DNA of 64,000 bases from positions 1 to 64,000 of the forward strand of contig JANBVO010000032.1 of the NCBI GenBank assembly GCA_030052745.1. Reading direction: 5' to 3'. Both the position numbers and the translations under genes were made by a program. This DNA comes from Pleurostoma richardsiae. Taxonomy: Eukaryota; Ascomycota; Sordariomycetes; Calosphaeriales; Pleurostomataceae. Shown piece after piece: positions 12,158-21,915 of this stretch. The notes beneath the pieces are model-generated. The model saw only the letters and a program-made list of their open reading frames with translations, had not been told where the DNA came from and did not search any database. Within the stretch, counting starts at the first letter, position 1. Every line of letters starts with the position of its first letter.

Positions 12158-12877
12158 GCAACGACAACAATCCGCACCAACTCGAAACGTTCCTTACTCA
12201 ATCGGGAAGCTCCAAGCTAGAGATAAGGGTTCTGTATACACATCCCGGCATCTCGACCCGTCGAGGCTACCGCGATTGTGCACGTTGCAGGTAGCAATTG
12301 AGGCTTCGCCGCGCGGCAGGTGTTATGAGATCTGTTCAATCTACTAATAAAGCTCGTGATACCTGGTTCTCTCCCCAGGCATTCCCTATCTTCTTCCCTT
12401 TTAGCACTGTTTGATATAGGTCTAGGGGAGTCTAGAGCGGTAATAGATTCGCTCTACATATTCGACGTTAGTGAGATCTACTGCTGTTAATACCGAAGCG
12501 CTAGTCAATCTACTTAAAAGGATGTTACCTAGACTAATAATGCTGCGCGGTTGGTGACTAGTGGGTATCTGTACACTGCATCTACTCTAAAGAAGTAGAC
12601 AAGGAGATGGTTATCTCTAATGCCTGACCCTTGAGCTGTTCGCCAAGTAACCTCGGTCGAACTACGATTGTCTAGTGTTCAGTTTTAGAGGTGACAAAAG
12701 ATCATATTGTGTAGGCTTAAACTCCGCGTTCTTCTCAATCTTGAATAGTGTATAAGGGCTAACCTCATGAGATGAAAATTAAGTAAATCTGTTACCCAGT
12801 TTGACTGGCTATAACAACTTAATGTCGACTCAAGTATAACTATAGTGTAGTAAATACTTCTCTCTTGAAGTGCAAGA
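12158..12877. other. Intergenic, AT-rich
   Basis: About 720 bp between the 3' ends of two convergent regulators (second and third). It is moderately AT-rich from 12400 on. No gene or repeat recognised. Confidence 0.5.
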
Positions 12878-14614
12878 TCAAGTCAGGATAAAGGATTCAC
12901 GACTCCTCATCATTTCCCTTGTGTTAACCCTCTTCATTGTCATCTCTTGGATCGCCACGACATCTCCAATGAATCGATGGGCCCCTCTCAAGTGCCTACC
13001 CAGGATACTCATCTTCTCAAACCTCTCAATGATCCATGCACGATCGAGCGGATTATCCGTTTCGAGTGCTGCAATAAAGAGTGGCCATGCGATCCTCGTC
13101 AACCCGTCTTCTCCCCGGTATCTAAATGTCTGGAACGCGAGGTTCATGATCTCCTTTAACAGGAAGCGTTGTACTTTCCCCTGCCCCAGCGGCGAGTCTG
13201 GCTCTGTAATACGCAGAAATTCGAGTTGGATCGCGTAGAAAATAGGCACGATGTTCCGGATATTCGCTACGAGTCGGTTGTTGCTATCCGTTTCAATGGA
13301 AAGTTCGCGCGCGACCTCGAGTATCTCAGCGAAAGCAGACCGAGTTTTTTGTATAGCTTTAGCCACGCTGGCTACGCGCTTGTGGAATTCGTGGGGCGTG
13401 ATGTCGTTGGTAGCAGCAAGTTGGGCGACCATGAAGCGGAGGGGACTGCAGCAAGTGATGAGGTTGAAGACACTACGGTTCTCGAGGTCATCAAGCAGTT
13501 CGGTCTGTGGGTAAGCCTCACCCCAAGCGAGCCGGTAAAGCGGATTGGAGTACCGATGCATGCGCATGAAAGCGTCAATTGGGGATACCGGGGAAGAGAT
13601 GGTTGTAGACAATTCAGGAGTCAGGATCGAGTCCGCTGGATCATCATCTTCACACCGCGCGGCTTCAGACAACACGATTATCAATGACCTGTTGAAGTGA
13701 CCGCCAGTGCCTGAAGATGCCGCTGCTGAATCAATATAGGCGATCCAGACTAACATCCTGACCGAATAGAGCGACAGCGGCAAGGGGCAATTCGCATCCC
13801 GTCCGGGTCTTCTTGTTAAGGCGCAGACTCGAGGCTCTTCTGAGTTCATAATTGGAATTCGGATGAGGGGCTTTAATCTGTGTTGAACAAGCGATGCTGC
13901 CCCCTTGAGATGATTTGAGGTTCCTTGACAGTCCCCAAACTGTTGCTCAAACAGCATCATCAACCATAGCGTCGTCAACAAGACATCTAAGTCTTGCGTC
14001 AGGTCTTCCTTCCCGACGACTTCAGCGAGAAGGCGTAAGGCGGCTGAGTAATGATACGTTGGTTTCCGGCTCGGCTCTACTGGCTGAAAAGGACGTCTCG
14101 TGTCCATCTCCCGGAAACCTAGAGCAAGTGCCATGTGCATGATCATGGGTTCTTCTCGTGCGAGGTCGAACATGATGGAGATGCAACCGTAGCTCGGGTG
14201 TTTGGTGTGATGAAACTCGGCAAACGCTGTGCGGAAAAAGCGAATGGCATCATGGTCTTCTGCAGCCATAGGAAGTGAACAGGCCGCTTCGCTGGGTCTC
14301 GAAATAGTGATAGCTAAAGGCGATGTCAAGTCGGGCTGGGATGTTGCCAGTGACATAACCCTGATCTTCTTCGGCCTCGGGTTATAATCGCAGAACAGTC
14401 CAAGTCGAACACAGCGTCCGCAAACTGGCCGTTGCTCGTCGCAGCGCTTCTTTGCTGCTCTACTGCGACAGGTCCAGCAACCTTTCCGAGACCTGGGGGC
14501 ACTGCGACCTCGGCAGACACCGGCCGGTGAAGGGAGTGAATATTCAACATCTGGGCCAGCGGACATCTTGGATGGATCGGACTCGCAACTGATTCTGTGC
14601 TTGGCGACGGACAT
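12878..14614 (-). CDS. Zn2Cys6-like transcription factor (third), unusual cluster spacing
   Basis: A single open frame of 578 residues from the ATG at 14612-14614; a longer frame upstream lacks ATG. The zinc cluster is at C46, C49, C58, C65, C68, C75. The second loop is eight residues (R-S-R-A-A-K-K-R) instead of the usual six, because of two extra alanines encoded by GCAGCA. The rest resembles the Fungal_trans_2 regulators (RLLAEVVG, LLTTLWLMMLFEQQFG). It is the outermost gene of a set with a GH3 glycosidase, an ACS permease and an M20 amidohydrolase. Its own promoter carries the same paired CGGCTAT sites, so autoregulation is plausible. The DNA-binding role is inferred. Confidence 0.85.
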   Translation of the reverse strand: MSVAKHRISCESDPSKMSAGPDVEYSLPSPAGVCRGRSAPRSRKGCWTCRSRAAKKRCDEQRPVCGRCVRLGLFCDYNPRPKKIRVMSLATSQPDLTSPLAITISRPSEAACSLPMAAEDHDAIRFFRTAFAEFHHTKHPSYGCISIMFDLAREEPMIMHMALALGFREMDTRRPFQPVEPSRKPTYHYSAALRLLAEVVGKEDLTQDLDVLLTTLWLMMLFEQQFGDCQGTSNHLKGAASLVQHRLKPLIRIPIMNSEEPRVCALTRRPGRDANCPLPLSLYSVRMLVWIAYIDSAAASSGTGGHFNRSLIIVLSEAARCEDDDPADSILTPELSTTISSPVSPIDAFMRMHRYSNPLYRLAWGEAYPQTELLDDLENRSVFNLITCCSPLRFMVAQLAATNDITPHEFHKRVASVAKAIQKTRSAFAEILEVARELSIETDSNNRLVANIRNIVPIFYAIQLEFLRITEPDSPLGQGKVQRFLLKEIMNLAFQTFRYRGEDGLTRIAWPLFIAALETDNPLDRAWIIERFEKMSILGRHLRGAHRFIGDVVAIQEMTMKRVNTREMMRSRESFILT

Positions 14615-14954
14615 GAATCCGGGTGATTGTATCACGTTAGTCCTCTATGTGTCACCGCATGTGTTTGCCGATGTCGGCTATCGGCTATCAGCAAGGTGAA
14701 ATTATATCAGCCCGAGACTAGCCAAAAGGTTAATGGACCAGACGGTGCGGGATAGCGCATCATTCGTGACCATGCTACGCGCTAAAGTTGAGATAAGACC
14801 TAGGGTACTAGCGGCATGAATTTAACTGCATGGAGACACGTAAGACCGTACGAGGTAGGATATACGACATCGGGGAAAACGCAAGTTCTCTAGTGCAAAG
14901 GAAATACAATTGCAACCTGTGGCAAGTTGACCATACAACCTCTTAAGAAGAGGT
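14615..14954. other. Promoter of the third regulator
   Basis: About 340 bp between the GH3 stop codon and the regulator start, both on the minus strand. It contains the CGGCTAT direct repeat at 14675-14688 and no gene. Confidence 0.5.
14675..14688. promoter_or_regulatory. Paired CGGCTAT half-sites, upstream of the third regulator
   Basis: Two back-to-back CGGCTAT units (14675-14681 and 14682-14688) put two CGG triplets four bases apart, a layout used by Zn2Cys6 dimers on direct repeats. The site is 61 bp upstream of the ATG of the third regulator. Confidence 0.5.
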
Positions 14955-16902
14955 TTACTTATATCGTAAACCGAAGCCAAATGGAAAAAGTGGCTTCTCA
15001 GAGTCAAATGCCATGTCCTCGCGGCTCCTCGTAACAGCATCCATTGACCTCGGCAGATCAAATGGAAGCTTTCCCTGTGGTAGATTGTCGCCAACACCAA
15101 AGCACACGTCTAGGAAGGCCTCGTCGTCACCACCAAAGTTGACCATCAACGCAGTGTCATGTCGGGATGCGTCCTCTCCATTCCAAGCCTCCCCTCGGAC
15201 ACCCAGTCGCTCCTGAGCCTCTACTAGAGGGGTCAGGACAGCAGGCCGGTCAAGATAAACATCTATCACCGTGACAGGTACTTTTTCGATGATCTGAACT
15301 ATTCTTGACACCTCTTCAGTGGGAAATTCCAGGTGCCCCCCATGAAACTTGGATTCAAAGCCTCCCGGTCGGCAGTCGTATGGCGCTTTGAGCCGTAACA
15401 ATGCAACGTCCGCCTCCGAAGGTGAGGACACCAGCGTCATCCCTCTTTTTGTTGCAGCATCATTGGATAAGAGGCCTTCAACGTAGAACTTGGTCACTAG
15501 CGCAACTGCTTGTTGCATGGGGACAGTGTTGTTTCCATTCGCCAGGATCGTGAAAGCCCGGCGCTGTGTGGCCCGCCCGAGCTCTATGAATTGCTGGTTC
15601 CCCACGATGGTGGCAGCCTCGTCGGCGTCAACGAAGCGCCGGTCGTCAAATAGACCCAGCATAAACTTTTCAGTTAGAATGCGTCTGACAGACTCATTGA
15701 TGCGACCTTCGGAAATAAGTCCCTCCTGAACTGCCTGAATTACCAGCTCGGGCCTCGACTCGCCGCCAAATTGGTCACAGCCAGCTTCAAGGATCTTCAC
15801 GACGCGTTCGAGTTCGCTGAGGTGTTCACAGCCCCACGCACGAGCTGGCATGTCTTGTCCCAGAAGAACTGTATCGGTAATCAGGCCCCAGTCTGTGCAG
15901 ATGACGCCTGGAAAGCCGAGTTGTTTGCGGAGTATCCCGGTTATGATATTTTTATTGAATGCCATCCCAACTTCTTCAAAGTTCGACCCCACTGGCATTC
16001 CATAAGCCGGCTAAGAGATCTGTTAGCATGGCTCGATCACATTGGTCTCTCTTTCGGTGACAGGGATTGCAGAGTCTTACCATGATTTGTCTCGTTCCGG
16101 CCTTCAGAGCCTCCCGGAATGGCTCTAGATGATAGTCGAAATTGTCTCCGGGATATACCTGTTCTCTTCCGTAGGTAAAGTGTGGATCCTCGCCGTCTTT
16201 CCGAGGCCCAGCGCCAGGAAAATGCTTCGTCATCGTCGACACGCTGAATCTCCCGTTCTGTCCCCTTAACCCGGGCTGTAGCAGCCTGCCCTGCATACCC
16301 TCAATGTATGCGGCCACAAGCCGCGCAGCCAGCTTTGCGTCCTCGCTGAATGTCGACTGGACCCTCGCCCAGCGATACTCCGTCGCCAAATCCGCCTGTG
16401 GATGCAGCGCGACGCGGAGGCCGACAGCGATGTATTCTCTTCTCACACAGTCACCAAACACCCTCGCCAAGTCGGGGTCACGCAGCGCCCCAAATCCCCA
16501 CGTTTCGGGCCATTGACTTAGGGCGCCAGCTTTAAACCCCGTTCCCACGTTGGAATTGAAGTGATGGCGAGGATCTGATGACAGCGTGACGGGTATTCCC
16601 AGCCGTGTATGTGCCAGTACATGCTGCTGTATGGTGTTGTGCCACATCGCGACGAGTTTGGGATCAGTGATCGGACCAATTAGATTGAAATGTGACATGT
16701 GCTTGGCTTCGAGCATTTCAACGGTGTCGAGTATGGCCATTTCAGGAACTGGACCAGCTAACGAGCCGTCGGGCCCGGGACGGATCATGTTGTGGAAGAG
16801 AAGCCCAGACTTTTCCTCCAGCGTCATCCGTGAGAGGAGGTCGGAGACGCGCTCCTCTGTAGGCAATGACGAAACTTGGTAGGGGTATCGTCCTCCGGAC
16901 AT
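14955..16902 (-). CDS. Glycoside hydrolase family 3 enzyme, probably intracellular
   Basis: Cleaves beta-linked sugars (beta-glucosidase, xylosidase or exo-glucanase type; specificity not visible). Exons 16902-16081 and 16010-14955 close in frame to 625 residues; the intron is GTAAGA..CTTAG. The N-terminal barrel shows SDPRHH (109-114) and KHFPGAGP (usually GGG), and the nucleophile Asp is in C-T-D-W-G (D314, rebuilt downstream of MPAYGMPVG). A C-terminal sandwich follows, and the chain ends in LFPFGFGLRYK without a fibronectin-III domain. There is no signal peptide, so it likely acts on an imported glycoside. It lies beside an ACS permease and an M20 amidohydrolase, and its promoter carries paired CGGCT sites at 17061-17076. 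Confidence 0.88.
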
Positions 16903-17381
16903 GTTGATGATAGGATTGGAATCTTTAGGTTCTGGTGAATCTTACAGTAGGTGTAGTTCGCTAAGCGGTGCCTGTCTTTGTTCAGAGAATCAGGAAGATG
17001 AAGCTCTGGGTGCACGTGTGGTTTCAATCCTTGTTCAAATCCCACGTAGCTAATAGCTAGCGGCTCTGTCGGCTATCTCCCTCCCCTACTTTAGCAGTAC
17101 CCACATCCTCGTATGACTTGCCAGTAGCGTTCGCATCAATCTCGGGCACTAGTCGCGTATCATCGTGATGAATGAATTATTTAGTGCGCAGCTCAGTACT
17201 CGCCCAGGTACATCTATCCCTTGCGGGGTGGTACTCGAACCGTACCTGTTGCTAGCACAATGTGACCAGTTTGCTACAAACGCGGATACAACTGATGTTA
17301 AACTGCTTTCCAAGTCTCTTCTGGGGGCCCATGCTTGGAGACTGCTCTCAGTCGCCGCCCTCGAAAGGGAGCGAGAATTGT
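16903..17381. other. Intergenic, GH3 promoter
   Basis: About 480 bp between the GH3 start and the 3' end of the permease, both on the minus strand. It includes CACGTG at about 17014 and the paired CGGCT sites at 17061-17076. No gene seen. Confidence 0.5.
17061..17076. promoter_or_regulatory. Paired CGGCT half-sites, upstream of GH3
   Basis: CGGCTCT at 17061 and CGGCTAT at 17070 in direct orientation, six bases between the CGG triplets, 159 bp upstream of the GH3 start. It is an imperfect version of the sites at 14675 and 19441. Confidence 0.4.
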
Positions 17382-19222
17382 TTACATGACATAGCGGAAC
17401 TGAGGCAGTTCTAGGTCTGTCTTGTCTGACAAGCTCAGGGCAACATCCACCTCATCCGAATTCGCGTCTACAATGCCGAGCTCCCGATCTCGCCGGCTGT
17501 TCTGCCAGGTCAGGTAAACGCGAAGTATTGCGGTCGCGATGACGGAGACACAGAGACAAACGAGACAAGCCTTGAAACCACTCGGATATGTCGGCGACTC
17601 ATTCTCCATGAAGAATTGGGGAGAAGCAATGTTCGCAGCGCAGTAACCTACGAAGAGCTATTTTCATCTGACGTCAGCTGCTGGAACAAGAATGTGATGA
17701 GGATTGCGCGAGAGTATGCTTACAGCAGCGTTGACGGTCGCCTTCTTGGTGAATCCAGCAAAATTAGCTGTTGACATGGCGAAGATCATTGGGAAGTTGC
17801 CAGAGAATGCGATGCAGAGGCAATAGCCAAAGAAGCGGGCCCAGAGGCGCGAAGCGTCGATCTGGTTAACCATGACCGCGCCGATGACCCCCACGGTGTA
17901 GTTGAGCATCATAAAATATGTGCGCGAGTTCTTGATGTAGGTACTGCCGACTGTTGCGATGATGACGAAGAGAGCCTGGAATGCGGTCGAGATCATTTGG
18001 ATCAGGTACGTATGCACTGTTGAGAAGCCGAAGCCTTTGATGATGATCGATTGAAACTGTGAGCGACGACCGGGATTAGCTGGGTACTAATTATTTTTTA
18101 CAGAATCCACGGGAAGAAACGTACACTAGCCAGTCCGTTTGCCAAAGAAGAGGACACCATGATCAAGAATAGAAGCCACATCTTCGGGTCTAGAAAGCCT
18201 TCTAAGAGTTGGTACATCTTGAAGTTGTCATCTTTGATGCTTGTCATGTTAATCGCAACACGGATGATAGCCTTTTGCCTCTGCTCGGGATTGAGGAACC
18301 GTGCGGTGCTCGGATGGTCGGGTAGTAGATACGTGAGACTCAGACCCCAAACTGCGGTGACGCCTCCGAAGAGGATGAAGAGGACCTGTTAAAGACATCT
18401 CACGTTAGATCTTGTTCACCTAAGGGGCAGAAAGGCGGCACACAACTGCCTCACCTGCCAGGGTTTAATGCTGCCATCGATAAAGCTGATGGCATAGGCG
18501 AGAAGCGAAGAAAAAAAGCCAGCGATCACATTGCCCATGAACCACACCCCGTGTCTCAAGGGTTGCTCTGACTTCTTATACCACATCGAGACCAGTAGGG
18601 CCAGGCTCGGCGCAATCGCAGACTCAGCTGCACCCAGAAAGAAGCGAGCCGCAAGCAAGCCCCCAGAGTTAAAGGCACCAGCGGTGCACAGCAGTACCAC
18701 GCCCCAAATGGTGCTTTGAGTTTAACAGTCAGTTATTGCTCTTCCCCGTCCCCAGCCAGCCGGCTCTAGAAAGGACAAGAGAAAGTACCCACCAAGCACC
18801 AGCAATGATTTTACCAATGGGAAGTCTGACAATAAGGTACGACGCGGGATACGAGAATGCCAAGTAGCCAAAATAGTAGATACTACTGGCCCACGAGTAA
18901 TCATCGCCAGTTAGATCAAGGTCTGTCCGCAGACCCATGATACTAGAGAAGCTGAGGGCCGACTTGTCGAGTGTCTGGAATAGATATGAGAATAGCATGA
19001 CAGGTACAAGGCTTTGACGCAATCAGTCATGATATTCAAACAGACGACCAGGTAGTAGATGATGACCACGTACTATAGATCAATTCTGAACAGGAGAGCT
19101 CGGTCCTCAGTTAAGGAGAGGGCTGGAACAGTTGTGACATCTCCGAAGTCCTTTTCGGCAGAGTCTAGAACGTCCTGATTAGCTGTCCTTTGAGCGACTC
19201 CGTAATCCTTTTCTTCGCTCAT
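17382..19222 (-). CDS. MFS permease, anion:cation symporter (Dal5/allantoate-like)
   Basis: Plasma-membrane importer of a small organic anion. Six exons (19222-19074, 19011-18793, 18713-18455, 18385-18125, 18056-17724, 17657-17382) close in frame to 498 residues with about 12 membrane segments. Family marks include LDKSALSFSS after the first segment, ARFFLGAAESAIAP, FIIIKGFGFST-like text (seen as IIIKGFGFST) and an acidic cytosolic tail. The start is the ATG at 19220-19222; its leader holds a C8A9 homopolymer junction. It is divergent from the M20 amidohydrolase, with which it shares the CGGCTAT-rich region at 19441-19465. Next to GH3 and M20 enzymes it probably brings in the conjugate they cut. 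Confidence 0.9.
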
Positions 19223-19765
19223 TGTGTCGTGTTGCAAGTTGATTTTTTTTTGGGGGGGGAATCTGTTAGATTCCCAGAATGATGAAGACAGCCGGCTGCT
19301 AAATGGTTTCACCTTTTCTGACTGTCCGTAGTGGGTGACCTTGATATACCCATTGCCTGACCCTTGTGGTTGTGAGAGAGTAACCTCCTGCTGATGTCGC
19401 CTGAGGTGTTCGAACCCGGAAAGCGGACCACGTAGATAGTCGGCTAGCGGCTATCTGAATAGCCGCTTATCTTAAGCGTATCATCTCCCACATGGTTATG
19501 TTGCCCATATTTGGTGTTTCCTCATCAGGTAGGTATTTGGCCTTGAGTCATTAATTCCGATGACGGAGGCCCACTTAATACTAACGAGATCGTAGTGGAT
19601 GCCTCGGTGTTGAGGCAGGAGTTGCACGCCTGGATGAAGGAGCCACATTCATTTGCTCTCTGCGCGCTGCTTCGCGGTTTCTACAAGATCCAGCGCCTGT
19701 CAGAGTCAGAATGGAATTCTCCCGGTTTCTCTCTACCCTGCATACTAGTCAGAACCAACAATACT
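19223..19765. promoter_or_regulatory. Shared promoter of permease and M20 amidohydrolase
   Basis: A 540-bp divergent region. It holds a T9G8 run (19243-19259) in the permease leader and the strongest CGGCTAT site group of the window (19441-19465). No gene inside. Confidence 0.6.
19441..19465. promoter_or_regulatory. CGGCTA direct and inverted repeat, divergent promoter
   Basis: CGGCTAG (19441-19447) is followed directly by CGGCTAT (19448-19454), four bases, then ATAGCCG (19459-19465). The last two are a perfect 7-bp inverted repeat, CGGCTAT-N4-ATAGCCG. The group is 219 bp upstream of the permease start and about 300 bp upstream of the M20 start, so it could serve both. Confidence 0.55.
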
Positions 19766-21201
19766 ATGACGGCAATACCACTCTTGGAGACGAGCAGCGA
19801 TAACCCGGCCTATACAGTGGAGGGCAAGCCCGACAATGGTTTGGAAAAGAAAGCCAGGGAGATCGTTGCATCAACAGTTGAGCGCCTGGAGCAGGATCTT
19901 TTCGCCTTGAACCGCGCAATACATTTACACCCTGAGACCTGTTACGAAGAGATCTTTGCCCACGCAACACTGACCGATTTCCTTGAGACCCAGGGCTTCC
20001 ACACTCAGCGACACGCCTACGGTCTCGATACTTCATTTTCGGCAGAGTGTGGATTAGGGGGTCGGCTCGTCATTTTCTGCGCGGAGTACGATGCTCTCCC
20101 GGGTATTGGCCACGGCTGCGGCCACAATCTCATTGCCACTGCATCGGTTGCAGCTTTCGTGAGCGCCGCGACAGCCTTGATGGCTGCCGGGGTTGCCGGA
20201 CGCGTTCGAATCCTTGGAACACCCGCAGAAGAAGGAGGTGGTGGGAAAGTGAAGTTAATCCAAGCCGGTGCTTTCTCCGAGGACGTGTCGGCTGCTATTA
20301 TGTGCCACGCGCTACCACTTCATCAGATTAAGGCTGGATGGAGCGGAACAGCAGGATTCCGAACAATGGCATCTCGCCGGTTTCACGTCGAGTTCCACGG
20401 TAGGAATGCCCATGCCGGATCGCAACCGTGGGGCGGCATTAATGCGTTGGACGCAGCCGTCGGGGCTTATTCAGCAGTCTCTATGCTTCGACAACATATC
20501 CGGCCTTTTGAAAGAATCCAAGGCATCATCGAAGATGGAGGCCAGGTTCCAAACGTCATCCCTGACTACTCGAGGATGGCCTGGGGTTTGAGGAGTTCGT
20601 CGGTCAGGGAGGTTGACGCTCTATATGAACGGGTAAAAAGCTGCATGGACGGCGCTGCTACTGCAAGTGGATGCACCGTTCAGTTCACCCCGTAAGCTTT
20701 CTCTTCATTCTACTATCGGCAAATATTTAACTGACTTGAAGCCAAGGATGGCACCGTACATGGAGCTTCGAGTGAACCATACGCTGTGCAAAGAGTATAT
20801 CAGTGAGATGGAGCTTATGGGAGAGAAAATCCTACTCCAAGATGACGAGCCGTCATGCGCAGGAACCGATATGGGTGAGTAACCCTGCTACACAATCATT
20901 CCAGCGCGTACTAGTAACTGACAATGTCATGGAAGGTAACGTTTCCCACATTGTTCCTGGTTTCCATGGAATCTTTGGTATTCCCACACCCCTTGGCGTA
21001 CCCGTCCACCACCGGAGCTTCGCCGATGCTGCTGCAACTACCCAGGCTCATGACGCTACTCTCAGGTCTGCTAAAGCGATGGCTATGCTAGCATTCAAAG
21101 TCTTGACGAACTTGGAAACTGCGGCTAATATAAACTTCGATTTCGTCCAGGGACAGAACCCTGAGCTCGAAGTTGCTGTTTTCGACTCTTTTATAGACTA
21201 G
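19766..21201 (+). CDS. M20-family amidohydrolase (ACY1L2/PM20D2-like)
   Basis: Zinc-dependent hydrolase that removes an acyl or amino-acid group through an amide bond. Exons 19766-20691, 20747-20874 and 20936-21201 close in frame to 439 residues. The metal and catalytic motifs are all present: HPETCYEE, DALPGIGHGCGHN, the catalytic Glu in GTPAEEGGGG, MCHALP, and the dimer-lid segment GRNAHAGSQPWGGINALDA. A longer open frame starts at 19595, but MTAIPLLE is the first ATG that fits relatives. There is no signal peptide. It is divergent from the permease. Some family members cut amino-acid conjugates such as those of plant hormones; that this one does so is inference. Confidence 0.88.
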
Positions 21202-21915
21202 GGCCATGCCGTGTAATACTTACTAGCCCGAAAATTGTGCCCTGTGTTATAAATCTTCAGCTGAGCTTAGGTACTTCTAAAGAGCCTAACGTAAAACGTG
21301 AAATACTATGCCTAGTAGATGCTTAGTGAAGTTACATGTTAACGCAGCTTTGAAGTTGTGAGGCACGGTCGTTTTCAATCTAAGCACATTATTAGAGTCT
21401 AGGAGGAGACCTCTTTATTAATTAGGTACCAGTTGTTTACACGCCTAAAGACTAACGCTCTATCAAACTAAGCATCCCTGAAAACTTTTCGCTATAGCCT
21501 GTACCGCTTAGCTAAACGTCCCTTGCCGTATTTTATATAATTGATAGGCGTTTTAGTAGTTAATTGTGTCATAATTCTTGAAAGGTGTCTAAGACCGAAA
21601 TCTCCACGAACAATTCAGCAGCAGGACCTCGGAGTAAATCGTTGTGCGAAGCCTTTCCCTGCATCTGAGACTAGGTCGTTGGCTAACATGTATTTCATTT
21701 AAATCCTGTAGTCTCGACTGGAGCTGTGGAAAGGGTTAGGGCTGCTAACCCTTGGCTTTGAACTGCATAGCCACAAGCAACATATCTAGCCAGGCCCCCC
21801 TGTAAGAACACGTCATCAGTCTCTGATCATTTACTTCCGTCGTACAGGGAATCCAGTCATATCGCGAAACCGACATGGTTACCTTCTGCATTGCGTGGCC
21901 TTCTGTGTTTAGAAC
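21202..21915. other. AT-rich intergenic stretch
   Basis: About 710 bp between the M20 gene and the HET gene, AT-rich, with no gene and no clear repeat. Confidence 0.5.

Noticed and set aside
16350-16882. Plus-strand frames inside the GH3 gene
   Set aside because: Shadows of the GH3 coding strand.
17030-17050. GTTCAAATC (and a similar GTGTTCGAACCC at about 19408) as a tRNA B-box
   Set aside because: No matching A-box or acceptor stem at the right distance.
19595-19765. 57-residue N-terminal extension of the M20 amidohydrolase
   Set aside because: The first codon is not ATG and the sequence does not match the family, which fits a start at 19766.
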